From Chloroflexota bacterium (GTDB lineage Bacteria > Chloroflexota > Ktedonobacteria > Ktedonobacterales > JACDGC01), in contig JAKAOI010000012.1 of the NCBI GenBank assembly GCA_021812265.1, forward strand, positions 1 to 14,988: a DNA stretch of 14,988 nucleotides, given 5' to 3'. The translations under genes and the position numbers were made by a program. Under the pieces are notes generated by a model that was given only the letters and a program-made list of their open reading frames with translations, had not been told where the DNA came from and ran no database searches. Positions 12,457-14,988 of the stretch are shown one piece after another (position 1 is the stretch's first letter; each line of letters starts with the position of its first letter).

Positions 12457-14988
12457 ATGCCACGCTTAGAGCATATACAAAAAGCGTTAATTATCGGATC
12501 GGGACCAATTGTTATCGGTCAAGCCGCAGAATTTGACTACGCCGGGGCGCAAGCCTGCAAATCACTGCGAGAAGAAGGCATTACAACCGTTTTGGTAAAC
12601 TCTAATCCTGCAACTATTATGACTGATGAAGGGATGGCCGACTCAACTTATATTGAGCCGCTGACGGTGGATGTGCTTGAACGCATTATTGAACGCGAAC
12701 GTCCTGATGGTATTTTAGGCACGCTGGGTGGTCAAACCGGGCTGAATTTATCGGTTGAAATCAGCAAGGCGGGCATTTTGGATCGCTATAAAACACGGTT
12801 GTTGGGCACACCCGCCGCATCAATTCAAATGGCGGAAAGCCGTGAAGAATTTAAACAATTGCTGCTGCGCATCGGGGAACCGGCGCCGCCCAGCAAAAAT
12901 ATTACTTCAATAGAAGAAGCTGTCGCTTTTGCGGAGGAAATCGGCTTGCCGCTGGTTTGCCGGCCGGCGTATACATTAGGTGGCGCCGGCGGTGGCGTAG
13001 CGTGGACATATTCCGAATTGCGGCGCATTGTTCAGGGCGGCCTAGACCAAAGCCCTATTCATCAGGTTTTGCTGGAACATTACCTGAAAGGCTGGAAAGA
13101 ACTGGAATATGAAGTGATCCGTGACAGCGCCGGCGCCTGTATTACCGTTTGCAATATGGAAAATATCGATCCGCTGGGTGTGCATACCGGAGATAGCATT
13201 GTTGTTGCGCCCAGCCAAACATTAACCGACCACGAATACCAAATGCTGCGCAATTCCGCCATTAAAATTGTTCGCGCGCTGGGTGTGGAAGGCGGTTGTA
13301 ATGTGCAATTTGCGCTTGATCCTCGCTCCGAACGCTATTATGTTATAGAGGTAAATCCGCGCGTCAGCAGGTCTTCTGCTCTGGCCAGTAAAGCCACCGG
13401 CTATCCGATTGCTAGGGTCGCCGCAAAAATTGCGTTGGGATATCAGCTGCACGAGATTAAAAATTCCGTAACCGGGCGCACCAGCGCCGCTTTTGAACCC
13501 GCGCTGGATTATGTGGTTGTTAAAATTCCCCGTTGGCCATTTGATAAATTCCCTTGGGCCGATCGCACGCTGGGCACGCAAATGAAGGCTACCGGTGAGG
13601 TGATGGCAATAGATCGCACTTTTGAAGCGGCTTTGCAGAAAGCAATGCGATCTTTGGAAATTAAAGCCTCGCCGATTGCTGCAAAACTTACAGCGGCTAC
13701 GGTTCGCCCCTCTGATACATTTGTGTCTTCGGGGCTGCACGCAATAAAAGAAATGTCGGCAAATCAGGAAGAGACGCCGTTTTCGCTTACCCCGAATGAT
13801 TCGCGACTGTGGAAAATTATGGAAACTTTGCGGGCTAACCCTACCGATTCTATGATTGAAGAGGTATATACGAATAGCGGAATAGATCGATGGTTCTTAA
13901 AAAAGCTGCGTAAAATTGTGCTGTTTGAACGACGCCTGAAAGAAAGCAGCGCAGCGATCACCTCGGATCTGCTGCGATCCGCCAAACGCATGGGGTTTTC
14001 GGATGAGGCAATCGGCGCGTTAACGGGAAAAACTCGCGCAGAAATTCGCCAGTTGCGCCGTGAAGCGCGAATTGCGCCGGTGTATAAGATGGTGGACACG
14101 TGCGCGGGCGAGTTTGTCGCACAAACACCGTATTATTACAGCACATATGAAACAGAAAATGAAGCGCCGCCATTAGCCGCTCCAAAGGCTATTGTGCTGG
14201 GGTCTGGCCCCATACGCATTGGGCAGGGCATAGAATTTGATTATTGCAGCGTGCGCTCCGCCATGGCGCTGCGCGATTCCGGTGTAGCGAGTATTATGAT
14301 TAATTCTAATCCGGAAACAGTCAGCACTGACTTTGATATGTCGAATCGATTATATTTTGAGCCGCTGGATATAGAAAGCATATTGGCGGTGATAGAAAAT
14401 GAAAGCAATGGCAGGGAACTGCCGCCGGTGATTGTGCAATTTGGCGGCCAAACAGCAATTAACGCTGCAAAACACATCGATGACTATGGCGCGCCGATTT
14501 GGGGCACGAGCTATGAAGGCATCGATATTGCTGAGGATCGGGAGCGATTTGAGCAGCTTATGGAGCGACTGCAAATTGATCGTCCGAGAGGCAGCGCGGT
14601 GCGAACACATTCTCAGGCGTTGCGCGCCGCCGGAGAAATCGGCTATCCGGTTTTGGTGCGGCCCTCATTTGTGCTTGGCGGCCGCGCGATGGAAATTGTG
14701 CATAACTCGAAGTCACTGCGGCGCTATGTGGAACGCGCCTTAAGCGACTATGGCGAGCGGCCTCTGCTGATCGATCAATATCTTAACGGCATAGAGGTTG
14801 AGGTAGACGCTATTTGCGATGGAGAAATAACGCTGATTCCGGGAATTATGCGGCATATTGAACGCGCCGGCGTACATTCCGGTGATAGTTACGCTGTATA
14901 TCCCGCAGTGGGTATCAGCGAGGAAGAAATCGCCAAAATTGTTTCTGTAACGCAACGAATCGCTTTAGCGTTGGAAATAAGATCGGAA
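12457..14988 (+). CDS. carB: Carbamoyl-phosphate synthase, large subunit (3' end beyond the window)
   Basis: The frame from ATG 12457 is open for 844 codons to the window edge; the family has about 1,070, so roughly the last 220 residues are missing. The two homologous ATP-grasp halves are evident. The first begins [22 protein letters not shown], with [20 protein letters not shown] and [22 protein letters not shown]. The second restarts with [18 protein letters not shown], then [22 protein letters not shown] and [12 protein letters not shown]. The helical oligomerisation region lies between them. The missing part would hold the end of the second ATP-grasp half and the C-terminal MGS-like allosteric domain, so allosteric control cannot be judged. 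AAGGAAA (12441-12447) is about 10 nt upstream, and the gene follows carA after 29 nt. Confidence 0.97.
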   Translation, partial: MPRLEHIQKALIIGSGPIVIGQAAEFDYAGAQACKSLREEGITTVLVNSNPATIMTDEGMADSTYIEPLTVDVLERIIERERPDGILGTLGGQTGLNLSVEISKAGILDRYKTRLLGTPAASIQMAESREEFKQLLLRIGEPAPPSKNITSIEEAVAFAEEIGLPLVCRPAYTLGGAGGGVAWTYSELRRIVQGGLDQSPIHQVLLEHYLKGWKELEYEVIRDSAGACITVCNMENIDPLGVHTGDSIVVAPSQTLTDHEYQMLRNSAIKIVRALGVEGGCNVQFALDPRSERYYVIEVNPRVSRSSALASKATGYPIARVAAKIALGYQLHEIKNSVTGRTSAAFEPALDYVVVKIPRWPFDKFPWADRTLGTQMKATGEVMAIDRTFEAALQKAMRSLEIKASPIAAKLTAATVRPSDTFVSSGLHAIKEMSANQEETPFSLTPNDSRLWKIMETLRANPTDSMIEEVYTNSGIDRWFLKKLRKIVLFERRLKESSAAITSDLLRSAKRMGFSDEAIGALTGKTRAEIRQLRREARIAPVYKMVDTCAGEFVAQTPYYYSTYETENEAPPLAAPKAIVLGSGPIRIGQGIEFDYCSVRSAMALRDSGVASIMINSNPETVSTDFDMSNRLYFEPLDIESILAVIENESNGRELPPVIVQFGGQTAINAAKHIDDYGAPIWGTSYEGIDIAEDRERFEQLMERLQIDRPRGSAVRTHSQALRAAGEIGYPVLVRPSFVLGGRAMEIVHNSKSLRRYVERALSDYGERPLLIDQYLNGIEVEVDAICDGEITLIPGIMRHIERAGVHSGDSYAVYPAVGISEEEIAKIVSVTQRIALALEIRSE

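Noticed and set aside
1..14988. Defence system, prophage, CRISPR array, transposon or biosynthetic cluster
   Set aside because: I saw no spaced repeats, transposase or integrase motifs, nuclease or toxin-like domains. Nearly all coding space is explained by housekeeping enzymes, a permease and a few accessory genes.

Overview
The window looks like an ordinary chromosomal segment from a bacterium of moderate GC content (judged by eye near 45-50%, higher in the pyrimidine operon). It contains no phage, insertion sequence, CRISPR array, rRNA or tRNA that I can see. A Chloroflexota host (Anaerolineae-like) is my best guess. It rests on the co-linear pyrR-pyrB-pyrC-carA-carB operon combined with a CGDC-type mycoredoxin-like glutaredoxin carrying the TTWCGDCRRS signature. 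This is inference from family knowledge and not proven by the sequence.

Layout. Positions 1-873 hold the possible tail of an upstream gene, a 52-residue single-span membrane peptide, and an AAG/MPG-type alkyladenine DNA glycosylase. A glutaredoxin-like gene follows at 1029-1334 and is closed by a textbook intrinsic terminator. Next come glutamine-dependent NAD+ synthetase (nadE, 1623-3401) and PRPP synthase (prs, to 4419), whose ends overlap. A minus-strand block (4670-6697) carries a PAPS-type sulfotransferase-like protein, a class-I glutamine-amidotransferase-fold hydrolase (gamma-glutamyl-GABA hydrolase/C26 family) and a small membrane protein just upstream of it. A non-coding stretch of about 600 nt separates that block from a TSUP (TauE/SafE) permease at 7305-8078. 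The rest is the de novo pyrimidine operon: pyrR, pyrB, pyrC, carA, and carB, which runs off the right edge.

How the genes work together. PRPP links the two halves. Prs makes it, NAD biosynthesis and the later pyrimidine steps consume it, and in the PyrR family PRPP opposes UMP as an effector. CarA/CarB make carbamoyl phosphate, PyrB condenses it with aspartate, and PyrC closes the ring to dihydroorotate.

The most informative regulatory observation is in the short pyrR leader (8170-8204). An RNA hairpin there has the PyrR-binding architecture: an upper stem capped by a CNGNGA hexaloop, a purine-rich 5' bulge, and a lower stem. The lower stem base-pairs the pyrR Shine-Dalgarno sequence itself. 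No terminator lies between it and the start codon, so I infer that PyrR/UMP represses translation instead of causing transcription attenuation.
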